From NCBI RefSeq assembly GCF_017695975.1, contig NZ_JAAORN010000001.1, positions 496,001-560,000 on the forward strand: a stretch of 64,000 nucleotides of DNA. The letters run 5' to 3'. Made by a program: the position numbers and the translations under genes. A model generated the notes under the pieces. The model was given only the letters and a program-made list of their open reading frames with translations, did no database searches and was not told where the DNA came from. Position 1 is the first letter of the stretch. Each line of letters opens with the position of its first letter. The DNA is from Prochlorococcus marinus CUG1417. Lineage in GTDB: Bacteria; Cyanobacteriota; Cyanobacteriia; PCC-6307; Cyanobiaceae. Shown piece after piece: positions 8,501 through 18,488 of the stretch.

Positions 8501-9256
8501 ATGCATAATGAGCTAAAGATTACTGACATGCAAACTCTAGAATCAAGTAAAAAAACTATTGAAGAATCGATTAATCCGATTTCTTTAGATTTACCCGACT
8601 TCACTACAGATTCTTACAAGGATGCATACAGCAGAATAAATGCAATTGTTATAGAGGGAGAGCAAGAGGCTCATGATAATTACATTTCAATAGCAACTTT
8701 AATTCCAAATGAGTTAGAGGAATTAACTAAATTGGCGAGAATGGAAATGAAGCATAAAAAAGGCTTTACTGCATGCGGAAGAAATTTAGGTGTAGTAGCT
8801 GATATGGATTTTGCTAAAAAATTCTTTTCTAAATTACATGGCAATTTTCAAGTTGCTCTTGAAAAAGGAAATTTAACTACATGTCTTTTAATACAAGCTA
8901 TCTTAATTGAAGCATTTGCAATTTCTGCTTATAACGTATACATAAGAGTTGCGGATCCTTTTGCAAAAAAAATAACAGAGGGAGTGGTTAAAGATGAATA
9001 TCTTCATTTAAATTACGGTCAAGAGTGGCTTAAAGAGAATCTATCAACTTGTAAAGAGGAATTAATGGAAGCTAATAAGGTTAATCTTCCATTAATTAAA
9101 AAGATGTTAGATGAAGTTGCAGATGACGCATCAGTTTTAGCTATGGATAGAGAAGAATTAATGGAAGAATTTATGATTGCTTATCAAGATACATTGATGG
9201 AAATAGGTCTAGATAATAGAGAAATCGCAAGAATGGCTATGGCAGCTATCGTCTAA
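8501..9256 (+). CDS. ado: Aldehyde-deformylating oxygenase
   Basis: Converts fatty aldehydes to alkanes or alkenes one carbon shorter plus formate, using a ferritin-like di-iron centre. All ligand motifs are visible: the glutamate in VIEGEQEAHDNY, Glu and His in RMEMKHKKGF, the glutamate in IEAFAISAY, and Glu and His in VKDEYLHLNYGQEW. The C-terminus ends AMAAIV as in other Prochlorococcus proteins. Two starts are possible: ATG at 8501 (251 residues) or ATG at 8528 (242 residues, opening MQTLES). Homologues usually open M-x-T-L-E, and the -10 box at 8483-8488 also favours 8528. The partner enzyme aar follows after 108 bases. Confidence 0.97.
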   Translation: MHNELKITDMQTLESSKKTIEESINPISLDLPDFTTDSYKDAYSRINAIVIEGEQEAHDNYISIATLIPNELEELTKLARMEMKHKKGFTACGRNLGVVADMDFAKKFFSKLHGNFQVALEKGNLTTCLLIQAILIEAFAISAYNVYIRVADPFAKKITEGVVKDEYLHLNYGQEWLKENLSTCKEELMEANKVNLPLIKKMLDEVADDASVLAMDREELMEEFMIAYQDTLMEIGLDNREIARMAMAAIV

Positions 9257-9364
9257 TTAAATTTGTAATTAATTAAGGCTTTTAATAATTAATCAAACCT
9301 ATTTAAGTAGTTACCTCTGTGCTATTCTTCATAACATCGTATAGAAACCATTTATAAATTTTAA

Positions 9365-10405
9365 ATGTTTGGGTTAATAGGCCACTCAACTAGTTTTGAA
9401 GATGCAAAAAGAAAAGCTTCGATGCTAGGCTTTGATCATATTGCTGATGGCGACTTGGATGTTTGGTGTACTGCTCCTCCTCAGCTTGTTGAAAATGTAG
9501 AAGTTAAAAGTGCAACTGGAATATCTATTGAAGGTTCTTATATAGATTCTTGCTTTGTTCCTGAAATGCTTTCTAGGTTTAAAACCGCTAGAAGAAAAGT
9601 ACTAAATGCTATGGAACTAGCTCAGAAAAAAGGAATTAATATTACAGCTTTAGGAGGATTTACTTCTATTATTTTTGAGAATTTTAATCTTCTACAGCAT
9701 AAACAAATTAGAAATACTTCATTAGAGTGGGAAAGGTTCACTACTGGTAATACTCATACCGCTTGGGTTATTTGTAAGCAGCTAGAAATAAATGCTCCTC
9801 GCATTGGGATAGACCTTAAAAAAGCAACTGTTGCTGTGATTGGTGCTACAGGTGATATTGGTAGCGCTGTTTGTAGGTGGCTTATCAATAAAACTGGGAT
9901 TTCAGAACTTCTTATGGTGGCAAGACAACAAGAACCTCTAGCGCTGTTACAAAAAGAATTAGATGGTGGCACCATAACAAGTTTGGATGAGGCACTGCCT
10001 CAGGCGGACATTGTTGTGTGGGTTGCAAGTATGCCTAAAACTATTGAAATTGATACTGATAACTTAAAAAAACCATGTTTAATGATTGATGGTGGATACC
10101 CAAAAAATCTTGATGAGAAATTTCAAGGTGAAAATATTTATGTTTTAAAAGGAGGTATAGTAGAGTTTTTCAATGATATTGGTTGGAATATGATGGAACT
10201 TGCGGAAATGCAAAACCCTCAGCGAGAGATGTTTGCTTGCTTTGCAGAAGCTATGATTTTAGAATTTGAAAAGTGTCATACAAACTTTAGTTGGGGAAGA
10301 AATAACATTTCCCTTGAAAAGATGGAATTTATTGGAGCCGCTTCTTTAAAACATGGTTTTTCCGCAATTGGACTTGATAAGCAGCCTAAAGTATTAACTG
10401 TCTAA
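9365..10405 (+). CDS. aar: Acyl-ACP reductase (long-chain, fatty aldehyde forming)
   Basis: Reduces long-chain acyl-ACP (or acyl-CoA) with NADPH to the fatty aldehyde used by ADO. 346 residues open with [14 protein letters not shown], the family signature. The Rossmann motif GATGDIGS lies near residue 160, and the catalytic cysteine sits in [14 protein letters not shown] near residue 290. With ado upstream and accA three bases downstream, the order ado-aar-accA matches the cyanobacterial hydrocarbon cluster and ties alkane output to the malonyl-CoA supply. Confidence 0.97.
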   Translation: MFGLIGHSTSFEDAKRKASMLGFDHIADGDLDVWCTAPPQLVENVEVKSATGISIEGSYIDSCFVPEMLSRFKTARRKVLNAMELAQKKGINITALGGFTSIIFENFNLLQHKQIRNTSLEWERFTTGNTHTAWVICKQLEINAPRIGIDLKKATVAVIGATGDIGSAVCRWLINKTGISELLMVARQQEPLALLQKELDGGTITSLDEALPQADIVVWVASMPKTIEIDTDNLKKPCLMIDGGYPKNLDEKFQGENIYVLKGGIVEFFNDIGWNMMELAEMQNPQREMFACFAEAMILEFEKCHTNFSWGRNNISLEKMEFIGAASLKHGFSAIGLDKQPKVLTV

Positions 10406-10408
10406 ATC

Positions 10409-11416
10409 ATGGCTAAACGTTACCTTCTTGATTTTGAAAAGCCTCTTGTTGAACTTGAGAAGCAGATAGAGCAAATTAAAGAATTAGCTCGAGATTCAGA
10501 GGTAGATGTTAGTCAACAGCTTCTACAGCTTGAAACCTTAGCTGCTAGAAGAAGAGAAGAAATATTTAAATCTCTCACGCCTGCTCAAAAGATTCAGGTA
10601 GCTAGACATCCTCAAAGACCAAGTACTTTGGATTTTGTTCAAATGTTTTGTGATGACTGGATCGAATTACATGGAGACAGAAATGGTGGCGATGATATGG
10701 CATTAATTGGGGGGATAGGTTCGATAAATAATAGACCAGTGCTGATGTTAGGGCATCAAAAAGGAAGGGATACAAAAGAAAATGTAGTAAGAAACTTTGG
10801 GATGGCAAAACCGGGAGGTTACAGAAAAGCTCTTAGATTAATGCAGCATGCAAATAGATTCGCTTTGCCAATTCTTACATTTATTGATACTCCTGGAGCT
10901 TATGCTGGTTTAAAAGCTGAAGAACAAGGTCAAGGTGAAGCAATTGCTAGAAACCTTCGAGAGATGTTTGGATTGAAAGTTCCAATTGTTGCTACTGTCA
11001 TTGGAGAAGGAGGTTCAGGAGGCGCACTTGGAATAGGTGTCGCCGATAGGTTACTAATGTTTGAACACAGTGTTTACACGGTTGCTAGTCCAGAAGCATG
11101 TGCATCAATTTTATGGAGAGATGCTGCAAAGGCACCAGAAGCAGCATCAGCACTTAAAATTACAGGCAAAGATTTACTTAAATTAGGTATTATAGATGAA
11201 GTTTTACCAGAACCTTCTGGAGGGAATAATTGGGCTCCTTTAGATGCTGGAAATACACTAAAAGAGGCTATTGAGAAACACCTGAATGCTCTACTTCAAA
11301 TGCCTGAAGACCAATTAATTGAGGAAAGATACAAAAAGTTCAGGGTTTTAGGTAAATTTATCGAAGCAAATAATATTGAAGAGATTTATAGTGAAATCCC
11401 CCAAAAAACTGAATAA
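10409..11416 (+). CDS. accA: Acetyl-CoA carboxylase carboxyltransferase subunit alpha
   Basis: The alpha half of the carboxyltransferase that moves CO2 from carboxybiotin to acetyl-CoA, giving malonyl-CoA for fatty acids. 335 residues match the usual 320-330, with an N-terminal coiled segment ([12 protein letters not shown]) and the crotonase-like core: [25 protein letters not shown] and the [12 protein letters not shown] turn binding the CoA ester. The ATG follows the aar stop by three bases, so co-translation is likely. The beta subunit and biotin parts are not in the window. Confidence 0.98.
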   Translation: MAKRYLLDFEKPLVELEKQIEQIKELARDSEVDVSQQLLQLETLAARRREEIFKSLTPAQKIQVARHPQRPSTLDFVQMFCDDWIELHGDRNGGDDMALIGGIGSINNRPVLMLGHQKGRDTKENVVRNFGMAKPGGYRKALRLMQHANRFALPILTFIDTPGAYAGLKAEEQGQGEAIARNLREMFGLKVPIVATVIGEGGSGGALGIGVADRLLMFEHSVYTVASPEACASILWRDAAKAPEAASALKITGKDLLKLGIIDEVLPEPSGGNNWAPLDAGNTLKEAIEKHLNALLQMPEDQLIEERYKKFRVLGKFIEANNIEEIYSEIPQKTE

Positions 11417-11417
11417 T

Positions 11418-12125
11418 TTGAAACTAGCTTTTATAACGGGTGCTACGAAAGGTATAGGTAAATCTACGGCAATTACTTTTGCCAATGCTGGCTGGGATTT
11501 AATTTTACTCTCCAGGAGTATGGATTTAATGGAGAAACTAAAGAGCGAACTGTTGACCACAAAATCAAAAATTAACCTCGTAAAATGTGATTTATCTAAT
11601 GCCCTAGAAATAGAGCATTGTGTTAAAGAGGCAATTGAAAAATATGGATGCCCTTCAGTACTGATAAATAATGCCGGTTGCGCATTTAATAGCCCCTTAG
11701 TCGAAATGGAATTAGGTCAATGGGAACAAACTATTCAAATAAACCTGACAAGTGTTTTTCAAATTTGTAGTTCAATAATTCCTCAAATGAGAAAAAATGG
11801 CGGTTTAGTTATTAATGTTAGTAGTCATGCCTCTTATAATGCATTCCCCCAATGGGGAGCTTATTGTGTTTCAAAATCTGCATTAGCTATGTTTACTAAA
11901 TGTTTGAGGGAGGAGGAGAGATCTAATTCAATAAGAGCCTGCACCATAACTCTTGGTTCAGTCAATACTCCTCTTTGGGACTCTGAATCAATCAATTCTG
12001 ATTTTGATAGAACTTCTATGCTCTCCTCAAAAGAGGTATCAGAAACTATTCTCTACATGGCTAATAAACCTCAATCACAGTTGATTGAAGACTTGACTTT
12101 GATGCCTTCTGGCGGAGCCTTTTAA
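11418..12125 (+). CDS. Short-chain dehydrogenase/reductase (SDR)
   Basis: A classical SDR with the TGATKGIG cofactor motif at the N-terminus, the NNAG motif and the YCVSK active site (Tyr, Lys) preceded by a VSSHAS serine. About 235 residues, the expected core length. I chose the TTG at 11418, one base after the accA TAA, because conserved sequence starts right there (KLAFITGA); the frame is open further upstream to a TTG at 11376 and a GTG at 11391 inside accA. The substrate is unknown. Its position after accA suggests a link with fatty acid or aldehyde metabolism, but this is inference. Confidence 0.9.
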   Translation: MKLAFITGATKGIGKSTAITFANAGWDLILLSRSMDLMEKLKSELLTTKSKINLVKCDLSNALEIEHCVKEAIEKYGCPSVLINNAGCAFNSPLVEMELGQWEQTIQINLTSVFQICSSIIPQMRKNGGLVINVSSHASYNAFPQWGAYCVSKSALAMFTKCLREEERSNSIRACTITLGSVNTPLWDSESINSDFDRTSMLSSKEVSETILYMANKPQSQLIEDLTLMPSGGAF

Positions 12126-12278
12126 ACATTATGTTTATCTGATTTATCTTAAAATAGTGATTTTTTTTAGTACTATTAGGACCCGATTGAACAAGAGAAT
12201 GTGATATAGTATATGAGCAATTAAGCTTTTGGAAGATACAGTTAATTAAGTTGCATACAATTTTCTGTTTAAAATTTT

Positions 12279-13019
12279 ATGACCTCTACATTACCCAACG
12301 ATAATATTAGAAACTTTGACGACCAGATTACTAATAAACTAATTTCTGAAATTATAAGAGATAGAATTAAGAATTCTGGGAAAAGATTTAGTGCTAATGA
12401 TAATATTTCTGAATTTATAAATCCTGGTGAACTAGAAATTTTAGAAAAAGAAGTAGCTTCAAGAGTAAAAGACTTACTTAATTCCCTAGTAATAGATGTT
12501 GAAAATGATCATAATACTCAAGAAACTGCTGAAAGAGTTTCAAAAATGTATTTAAATGAAGTTTTCAAAGGCAGATATCATGAACAACCTAAAGTTACAA
12601 GTTTCCCTAATGACAAAAATCTTGATGAAATTTATACAGTTGGCCCAATTTCCGTCAGATCTGCATGTTCACATCACCTAGTTCCAATTCTTGGAGAGTG
12701 TTGGATAGGTATTAAACCTGGAAATAAAGTCATAGGACTTTCAAAATTTGCTAGGGTTGCTGATTGGGTTTTTTCAAGACCTCATATTCAGGAAGAAGCT
12801 GTAATGATCCTTGCAGATGAAATTGAAAAATTGTGTGAACCTAAAGGTCTAGGTATTATTGTGAAGGCCCAACATTATTGTATGAAGTGGAGGGGAGTCA
12901 AAGAACCAAATACCAGTATGATAAATTCTGTGGTAAGAGGTGATTTTAGACACGATTTAAGTTTAAAACAAGAATTTTTTGAGCTTGTAAAACAGCAGTC
13001 TGCTACTAATAATTACTAA
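12279..13019 (+). CDS. folE: GTP cyclohydrolase I
   Basis: Makes 7,8-dihydroneopterin triphosphate from GTP, the first step to folate and pterins. 246 residues: an N-terminal helical extension, then the core with the zinc and substrate residues in VRSACSHHLVPILGECWIGI and KAQHYCMKWRGVKEPN, both typical. The stop region overlaps the convergent trpF by four bases (13016-13019). A PTPS/QueD-like gene, a later user of the same product, lies at 48134. Confidence 0.97.
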   Translation: MTSTLPNDNIRNFDDQITNKLISEIIRDRIKNSGKRFSANDNISEFINPGELEILEKEVASRVKDLLNSLVIDVENDHNTQETAERVSKMYLNEVFKGRYHEQPKVTSFPNDKNLDEIYTVGPISVRSACSHHLVPILGECWIGIKPGNKVIGLSKFARVADWVFSRPHIQEEAVMILADEIEKLCEPKGLGIIVKAQHYCMKWRGVKEPNTSMINSVVRGDFRHDLSLKQEFFELVKQQSATNNY

Positions 13020-13672
13020 TTTCTTTTTAAAAACTTAAAAAGATCCTCAGTTTTTTTTATATCTTTTAAACCTGGTGATATTTCAATACTACTTGAAATA
13101 TCTAATCCATCTGGTTTGAAGTTAGTGAGGATTTCATCAATCCATTCAATTGATATTCCACCGGCTAACCACCACGGTTTGCTAAATTGCAAATTCTTTA
13201 GATAAATAGAATTTATTTTTTTCCCTGAACCTCCATAAGTTTCTCTATTCCAAGAATCAAGCAGTATCGCATCTACGTAATCCTCAAAAGGTTTTATTTT
13301 ATCTATGTCCTTTTCCGTTTTTATTCTGAAAGCCTTCCATAGACCGATATTTGGAATTTTTTCCCTTATTTTTTTGCAATAATCAATATCTTCATCTCCA
13401 TGTAATTGAATGATAGTTTCACTTGGGTTTCCTAAGAAATTTTTAATAATTAAATCTATTGGACAATTTTGGACAACTGATACCCTTTCGATTTTTGGAT
13501 ACAACTTTTCTAAGGTTGTAAAAATATTTTTCTTAATTTCAGCTGATATATATCTTGGCGACTCCTCCACTGAAATAATACCAATAGCATGCGCTCCTAA
13601 TTTTGCGACTTGAAGAGCTTGTTCTTCTGAAGTTAGGCCACAAATTTTAATTAAGGTATTACTCTTGGGCAT
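13016..13672 (-). CDS. trpF: Phosphoribosylanthranilate isomerase
   Basis: Amadori rearrangement of PRA to CdRP in tryptophan synthesis. The 218 residues show the TIM-barrel family motifs: LIKICGLTSEEQA at the start (catalytic cysteine), IIQLHGDE in the middle (catalytic-side strand), LLDSW and WWLAGGISIEW near the C-terminal phosphate site, and DISSSIEISPGLKD at the end. It is alone on its strand between folE and the site-2 protease; another trp gene, trpA, is far off at 43755. Confidence 0.96.
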   Translation of the reverse strand: MPKSNTLIKICGLTSEEQALQVAKLGAHAIGIISVEESPRYISAEIKKNIFTTLEKLYPKIERVSVVQNCPIDLIIKNFLGNPSETIIQLHGDEDIDYCKKIREKIPNIGLWKAFRIKTEKDIDKIKPFEDYVDAILLDSWNRETYGGSGKKINSIYLKNLQFSKPWWLAGGISIEWIDEILTNFKPDGLDISSSIEISPGLKDIKKTEDLFKFLKRN

Positions 13673-13727
13673 ATAATTAGCCTATATGTAAAAATAATAT
13701 TATTGCTAAATATAGCGGAGATTATTT

Positions 13728-14951
13728 TTGAGAAGTTGGCAAATTTTTAAAATATGGGGAATTCCCTTTAAAGTTCATCCTTATTGGTTTGTTATTTTCT
13801 TTTTATTCTCATGGAGTATAAGTAATCAGGTTAATTTAACTTCAGGTGATATTTATAGTATTAAAGATTCTTGGGTTATAGGATTTTTAACTTCTTTTTT
13901 CTTATTATCTTCAATTATTTTTCATGAAGTTTTTCATACTTTTGTTTCACTTAATCAGGGTGTAAAAATAAAAAAAATTACTTTTTATTTTCTAGGGGCA
14001 ATTTTACAAATAGATAAGCATTGTCAAACTGCTTTAGGTAATATAAAAATTGCAATTGTTAGACCTCTTTTATGCTTCGCTACAGCGTCTATCCTACTTT
14101 TAATTAGTAATAACAGTGTATCTCAAGAACAAATAGCAGTAAATGTAATTTCTAGAGTAGGTATATTTAATTTGTTCTTAGGTTTCTTAAATTTGATTCC
14201 AATTGGTTCTTTAGATGGGGGGAATTTATTAAAAAGTATTATTTGGCATTTCACAGGGAGTAAAAATAAAGGAAGAAATTTCCTCAATAAAGTAAATTTA
14301 TTGTTATCTTTTTTTGTTTTATTTATTGGGATAGTTTCTTTATTTAGATTTAACTTTTACTTTGGCTTTATTCTCTCTTTTTTGGGCTTGTTTGGAGTTA
14401 ATTCTTCAAAATCTGAAAGTCAATTTTTTAAAATTGAAAACATAGTTAAATTTAATAAAGTTTCTGATATCAAATTGAAGCCTTTGAGGAAAATTGAATA
14501 CGATTCAAACTTCTCACAATTTAATACATTAATAAAAAATAAAAAGGATGTATCGGATAAATATTTTTTTGTTACGAATAATGGTAGATGGACGGGTTTT
14601 GTTGACGAGAATATTTTAAAAACTGTTTCCTTAAAAAAATGGGAAAGGAACTTGGTAGGGGATTTCAAGAAACCAATCGATAATTTTGAAAGTGTATCTT
14701 ATAACGAGAAATTATGGCGAACTATAGAAAGACTTGAAGAAACAAATGAAGGTTTTTTATTGGTTCTGAATGCTGTAGATATCCCTTTGGGGATAATTGA
14801 TAGGTCAAAAATTGGAACCTTTGTATTGCATAAATTAGGTTTTAATTTGCCTTCAGAGATTGTTAACAAACTAAACTTTAAAAATCATTATCCCTTAGGA
14901 ATTGAATTGCCAAGAATAATTAATTCAATGAAGCAGAAAGGAGATCTTTAA
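13728..14951 (+). CDS. Site-2 protease-like (M50) membrane metalloprotease with C-terminal CBS-type region
   Basis: 407 residues with several membrane helices in the first ~230: the zinc motif HEVFHTF lies in the second helix (near residue 67) and the third ligand region NLIPIGSLDGGN near residue 165, where family members have the aspartate. The soluble C-terminal half (about 240-407) looks like a pair of CBS motifs. This layout (SpoIVFB/RseP-related, CBS-linked) is common in cyanobacteria; such proteases cut membrane-bound regulators, and CBS modules often sense nucleotides. The target is unknown. Start is a TTG at 13728. It converges with the lipoate ligase gene, 22 bases apart. Confidence 0.85.
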   Translation: MRSWQIFKIWGIPFKVHPYWFVIFFLFSWSISNQVNLTSGDIYSIKDSWVIGFLTSFFLLSSIIFHEVFHTFVSLNQGVKIKKITFYFLGAILQIDKHCQTALGNIKIAIVRPLLCFATASILLLISNNSVSQEQIAVNVISRVGIFNLFLGFLNLIPIGSLDGGNLLKSIIWHFTGSKNKGRNFLNKVNLLLSFFVLFIGIVSLFRFNFYFGFILSFLGLFGVNSSKSESQFFKIENIVKFNKVSDIKLKPLRKIEYDSNFSQFNTLIKNKKDVSDKYFFVTNNGRWTGFVDENILKTVSLKKWERNLVGDFKKPIDNFESVSYNEKLWRTIERLEETNEGFLLVLNAVDIPLGIIDRSKIGTFVLHKLGFNLPSEIVNKLNFKNHYPLGIELPRIINSMKQKGDL

Positions 14952-14973
14952 TAATTCTTGTCATTAAAATTTT

Positions 14974-15702
14974 TTATTTTTTATAATCAAAAGCAATATT
15001 TTTGAAATTTATATTTGATTTGTTTTTCAGGAATGAATTTCTCAAATGTTCAACTATTTCATCATTTGTTAGTTTTAAATTAACTTTTGGTGGAGCTTCT
15101 TCTTTGAATAATTTGAACCACAAATCTTTTGAAGGGTTTGTTTGAATCTCTCCATGTTGAAGGAATGCACTTTTTTTACGAAATTGGGCACTACCTATTC
15201 TCTTAAACCCATCTTGATCAACTAAATCAGAAATTAATGAAGTTCCAAAACAATTTGTTTTAATGCTTGATTTTCGTAAATTACCATATTGCAAGTTTAG
15301 ACCTAACTCTCTAAAACTTTTAATTAACCAATTATTAACCATTTCATAACTTAAGACTTTATAGTAAGTTTTTTTAAAAGTTAATGCATATGTTATGCCT
15401 CCGGAATGCAGAACAGCACCCCCTCCAGAGGGACGCCTAACAATATTAATTTCCCCATTTGATAATAAAGTTTCCCAATGAGGGGGAATTTCCTTTTGGT
15501 GATAGCCAATTGAAAGCCAATCCCCAGTCCAATAGTAGAACCTTAACGTGAGAATTATTTCAGGATTCGAAATTGTCTGATCTAAAGAATTTAAATCTAA
15601 AGCCATTTGATCAAATCCAGGTAAATTATTTGTCGAAAAAATTAAAGCTTGATTTTCTATTTCCAAAATTAACTTTGTAAGTTTATTTATGATAATTTTC
15701 AA
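14974..15702 (-). CDS. Lipoate-protein ligase A family protein
   Basis: 242 residues of the BPL/LplA/LipB catalytic fold. Visible are the substrate-loop motif RRPSGGGAVLHSGGITYAL and, before it, the segment W..GDWLSIGYHQ. Later, RIGSAQFRKKSAFLQHGEI holds the acyl-group-binding lysine region. It may attach lipoate to dehydrogenase complexes, or act as an octanoyl transferase; the family cannot be split by eye. It is divergent from psaM with 102 bases between. Confidence 0.85.
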   Translation of the reverse strand: MKIIINKLTKLILEIENQALIFSTNNLPGFDQMALDLNSLDQTISNPEIILTLRFYYWTGDWLSIGYHQKEIPPHWETLLSNGEINIVRRPSGGGAVLHSGGITYALTFKKTYYKVLSYEMVNNWLIKSFRELGLNLQYGNLRKSSIKTNCFGTSLISDLVDQDGFKRIGSAQFRKKSAFLQHGEIQTNPSKDLWFKLFKEEAPPKVNLKLTNDEIVEHLRNSFLKNKSNINFKNIAFDYKK

Positions 15703-15761
15703 TAAATTTTTTCTTTCAATTTGTTAATTACGTAACATCATTTTGTAATAGTGTTTAAAAA

Positions 15762-15779
15762 CTCTACTTTTCGGTGGAG
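15762..15779 (+). other. Small hairpin upstream of psaM
   Basis: CTCTAC and GTGGAG pair (one G-U) around a six-base loop, 25 bases before the psaM ATG. The right arm contains GGTGGAG, a Shine-Dalgarno-like string too far from the start to act directly. It may be a leader structure or chance. Confidence 0.3.
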
Positions 15780-15804
15780 AATATAGAAAATATTTTTTTT
15801 TACC

Positions 15805-15909
15805 ATGGAGCCAACTCAAACAATAAATCTTATTGCATTAAGCCTCATAGTTGTTATGCATGCAGGAGTTTTAGCATTAAGACTAGGAATTAGTTTAGGT
15901 AGGAGTTAA
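15805..15909 (+). CDS. psaM: Photosystem I reaction centre subunit XII (PsaM)
   Basis: A 34-residue protein opening [17 protein letters not shown] and ending LGISLGRS: a single thylakoid membrane helix matching PsaM of other Prochlorococcus nearly residue for residue. PsaM sits at the trimer-forming domain of cyanobacterial photosystem I. The frame starts at an ATG with no clear Shine-Dalgarno and ends TAA at 15909. The hydrophobic core has the expected length for one helix. Confidence 0.95.
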   Translation: MEPTQTINLIALSLIVVMHAGVLALRLGISLGRS

Positions 15910-15997
15910 TAAAAGTTTATTAGAAAATTTAAAATTTTAAGTTAATAATATAGTAAAACTGAATTGATTTATTCAGTAAAAATATCAAGAACTTAAT

Positions 15998-16345
15998 TTG
16001 TCAAAATCTTTTTATAAAAATAGTATTCTTTACAAAAAATACTTAGGTTCTGTATTTATAAAAAGACAACAGAAAGGAGATAATTTTGTATCTTTAATTT
16101 ATTTAATTATAAAAATCTGCTTTTCCCTTTTAGCAATAATAAGCCTGATTAAACTTGGCTATAGCTCCAAAGTAAGGTTGACCAGATTAAGGGAAATTGA
16201 AGACTCATTTTCATACGAAAAATATAGATTTAATGTTTTAACAAATAAGTTTGATGATTTATTCTCTTCTGAAGGTGAGCAAAGATTTATGAAGGATCAG
16301 GATCAAATGATTTCTCGGGACATTATCAGAGTAATATGGCGTTGA
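15998..16345 (+). CDS. Small single-helix membrane protein of unknown function
   Basis: 115 residues, start TTG at 15998. A basic N-terminus is followed by one hydrophobic helix (SLIYLIIKICFSLLAIISLI, about residues 32-51) and then a charged, probably helical tail (TRLREIEDSFSYEKYRFNVL) that could be a short coiled coil. I recognise no domain. It lies between psaM and por on the same strand, so it may be expressed with photosystem genes, but nothing in the sequence shows function. Confidence 0.7.
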   Translation: MSKSFYKNSILYKKYLGSVFIKRQQKGDNFVSLIYLIIKICFSLLAIISLIKLGYSSKVRLTRLREIEDSFSYEKYRFNVLTNKFDDLFSSEGEQRFMKDQDQMISRDIIRVIWR

Positions 16346-16393
16346 TAAGGATGATCTTGAATCATTCTACTTTTCATTTTTCTATTAACTTTT

Positions 16394-17404
16394 TTGCTAG
16401 TGAGTAAGAACATTAAGGGTTTAGTCCTAATAACAGGAACAACTTCAGGAGTTGGATTAAATACTCTAAAACCTCTATTAAGATTTGGATGGGAGGTTAT
16501 AGCTGTTAATCGATCAAATAAAAGAGCTATAAAAATAGCTGAGCAATCCTTGACAAAAGACGAAGTTAAAAATGTTCACTTTATAGAAATAGATCTTTCT
16601 AACTTGGATGACGTGAGAAAAGGTTGCAATGAAATATTAGGAAGATTTAAAAAGCCAATAAATTCTCTGATTTGTAATGCGGCAGTTTACAAACCGAGAC
16701 TAAAGAGACCTGAAAGGTCTCCTCAGGGGTATGAAAACTCTATGGCAGTAAATCATTTTGGGCATTTTCTCATGATAAATCTTCTCATAGAAAATATTTT
16801 ATCTTCTGAAAGAGAAATTTTTTTAAATGGCAAATCAATTGTATTTAAGCCAAGAATCACAGTCTTAGGGACAGTTACGGCTAATTATTCAGAACTTGGC
16901 GGAAGGATCCCAATCCCTGCCCCAGCTGATTTGGGAGATTTATCTGGATTCAAAAATGGTTTTTTATCTCCAATAAGTATGGCGAATGGAAAGAAATTCA
17001 AACCTGGTAAGGCTTATAAGGATAGTAAACTTTGCAATATGGTGACCGTTCAGGAATTATCAAAAAGATATCCTGCTGAGAAGATTATTGTAAATTCTCT
17101 ATATCCTGGCTGTGTTGCTGATACAAAACTTTTTAGAGATACACCTTGGTTATTTAGATTCCTTTTCCCTATATTTCAAAAATTCATAACAAAAGGATAT
17201 GTTTCACAAAGATTGGCAGGAGAGAGGGTCGCTCAGGTGGCAACTTATAAAGAATTTGCTAAACCATCAGTCCATTGGAGCTGGGGAAATCGTCAAAAAA
17301 CTGGTAGAAAAGCTTTTTCTCAAAGGTTGTCAAAAAGAATAATTGATACGAAGACCTCTCAACAAACTTATGATCTAACAAGCCAATTGGTTGGATTAGA
17401 TTGA
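16394..17404 (+). CDS. por: Light-dependent protochlorophyllide oxidoreductase
   Basis: Reduces the D ring of protochlorophyllide using NADPH and light. 336 residues of the SDR fold with TGTTSGVG at the N-terminus, CNAAVYKP, and the catalytic KAYKDSKLCN (Tyr, Lys). The long insert around TVTANYSELGGRIPIPAPADLGDL is specific to LPOR and separates it from other SDRs. The start is TTG at 16394 or GTG at 16400. It converges with chlL, part of the light-independent enzyme for the same reaction, six bases away. Confidence 0.97.
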   Translation: MLVSKNIKGLVLITGTTSGVGLNTLKPLLRFGWEVIAVNRSNKRAIKIAEQSLTKDEVKNVHFIEIDLSNLDDVRKGCNEILGRFKKPINSLICNAAVYKPRLKRPERSPQGYENSMAVNHFGHFLMINLLIENILSSEREIFLNGKSIVFKPRITVLGTVTANYSELGGRIPIPAPADLGDLSGFKNGFLSPISMANGKKFKPGKAYKDSKLCNMVTVQELSKRYPAEKIIVNSLYPGCVADTKLFRDTPWLFRFLFPIFQKFITKGYVSQRLAGERVAQVATYKEFAKPSVHWSWGNRQKTGRKAFSQRLSKRIIDTKTSQQTYDLTSQLVGLD

Positions 17405-17410
17405 TTTAGA

Positions 17411-18298
<888 letters not shown>

Positions 18299-18488
18299 TT
18301 AAAGCTTAAAACACATTATTATTTATATTCTTGCAGCGTAAATACACATGAAATATGTTTCTAAACAAATATGTATTTAATTGTATTAAAAGTGGGAGAT
18401 ATGTTCTAATAACTGAATTTTTAGAATTAAATCTATTGAATTATAAGTGAAAATACTCATGACTTAATTATATTTTGTGAGTAAAAAT
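18299..18488 (-). promoter_or_regulatory. chlL upstream region
   Basis: A 190-base AT-rich gap between chlB (stop) and chlL (start). It holds a 12-base inverted repeat TGTTTCTAAACA near 18357-18368, a possible operator, and TATAAAT-like -10 candidates nearer the gene. No small open frame of interest is seen. Confidence 0.35.

Noticed and set aside
15703-15804. RpaB (HLR1) site upstream of psaM
   Set aside because: Two GTAA-containing boxes are present but their 13-base spacing and flanks do not fit the HLR1 direct repeat.
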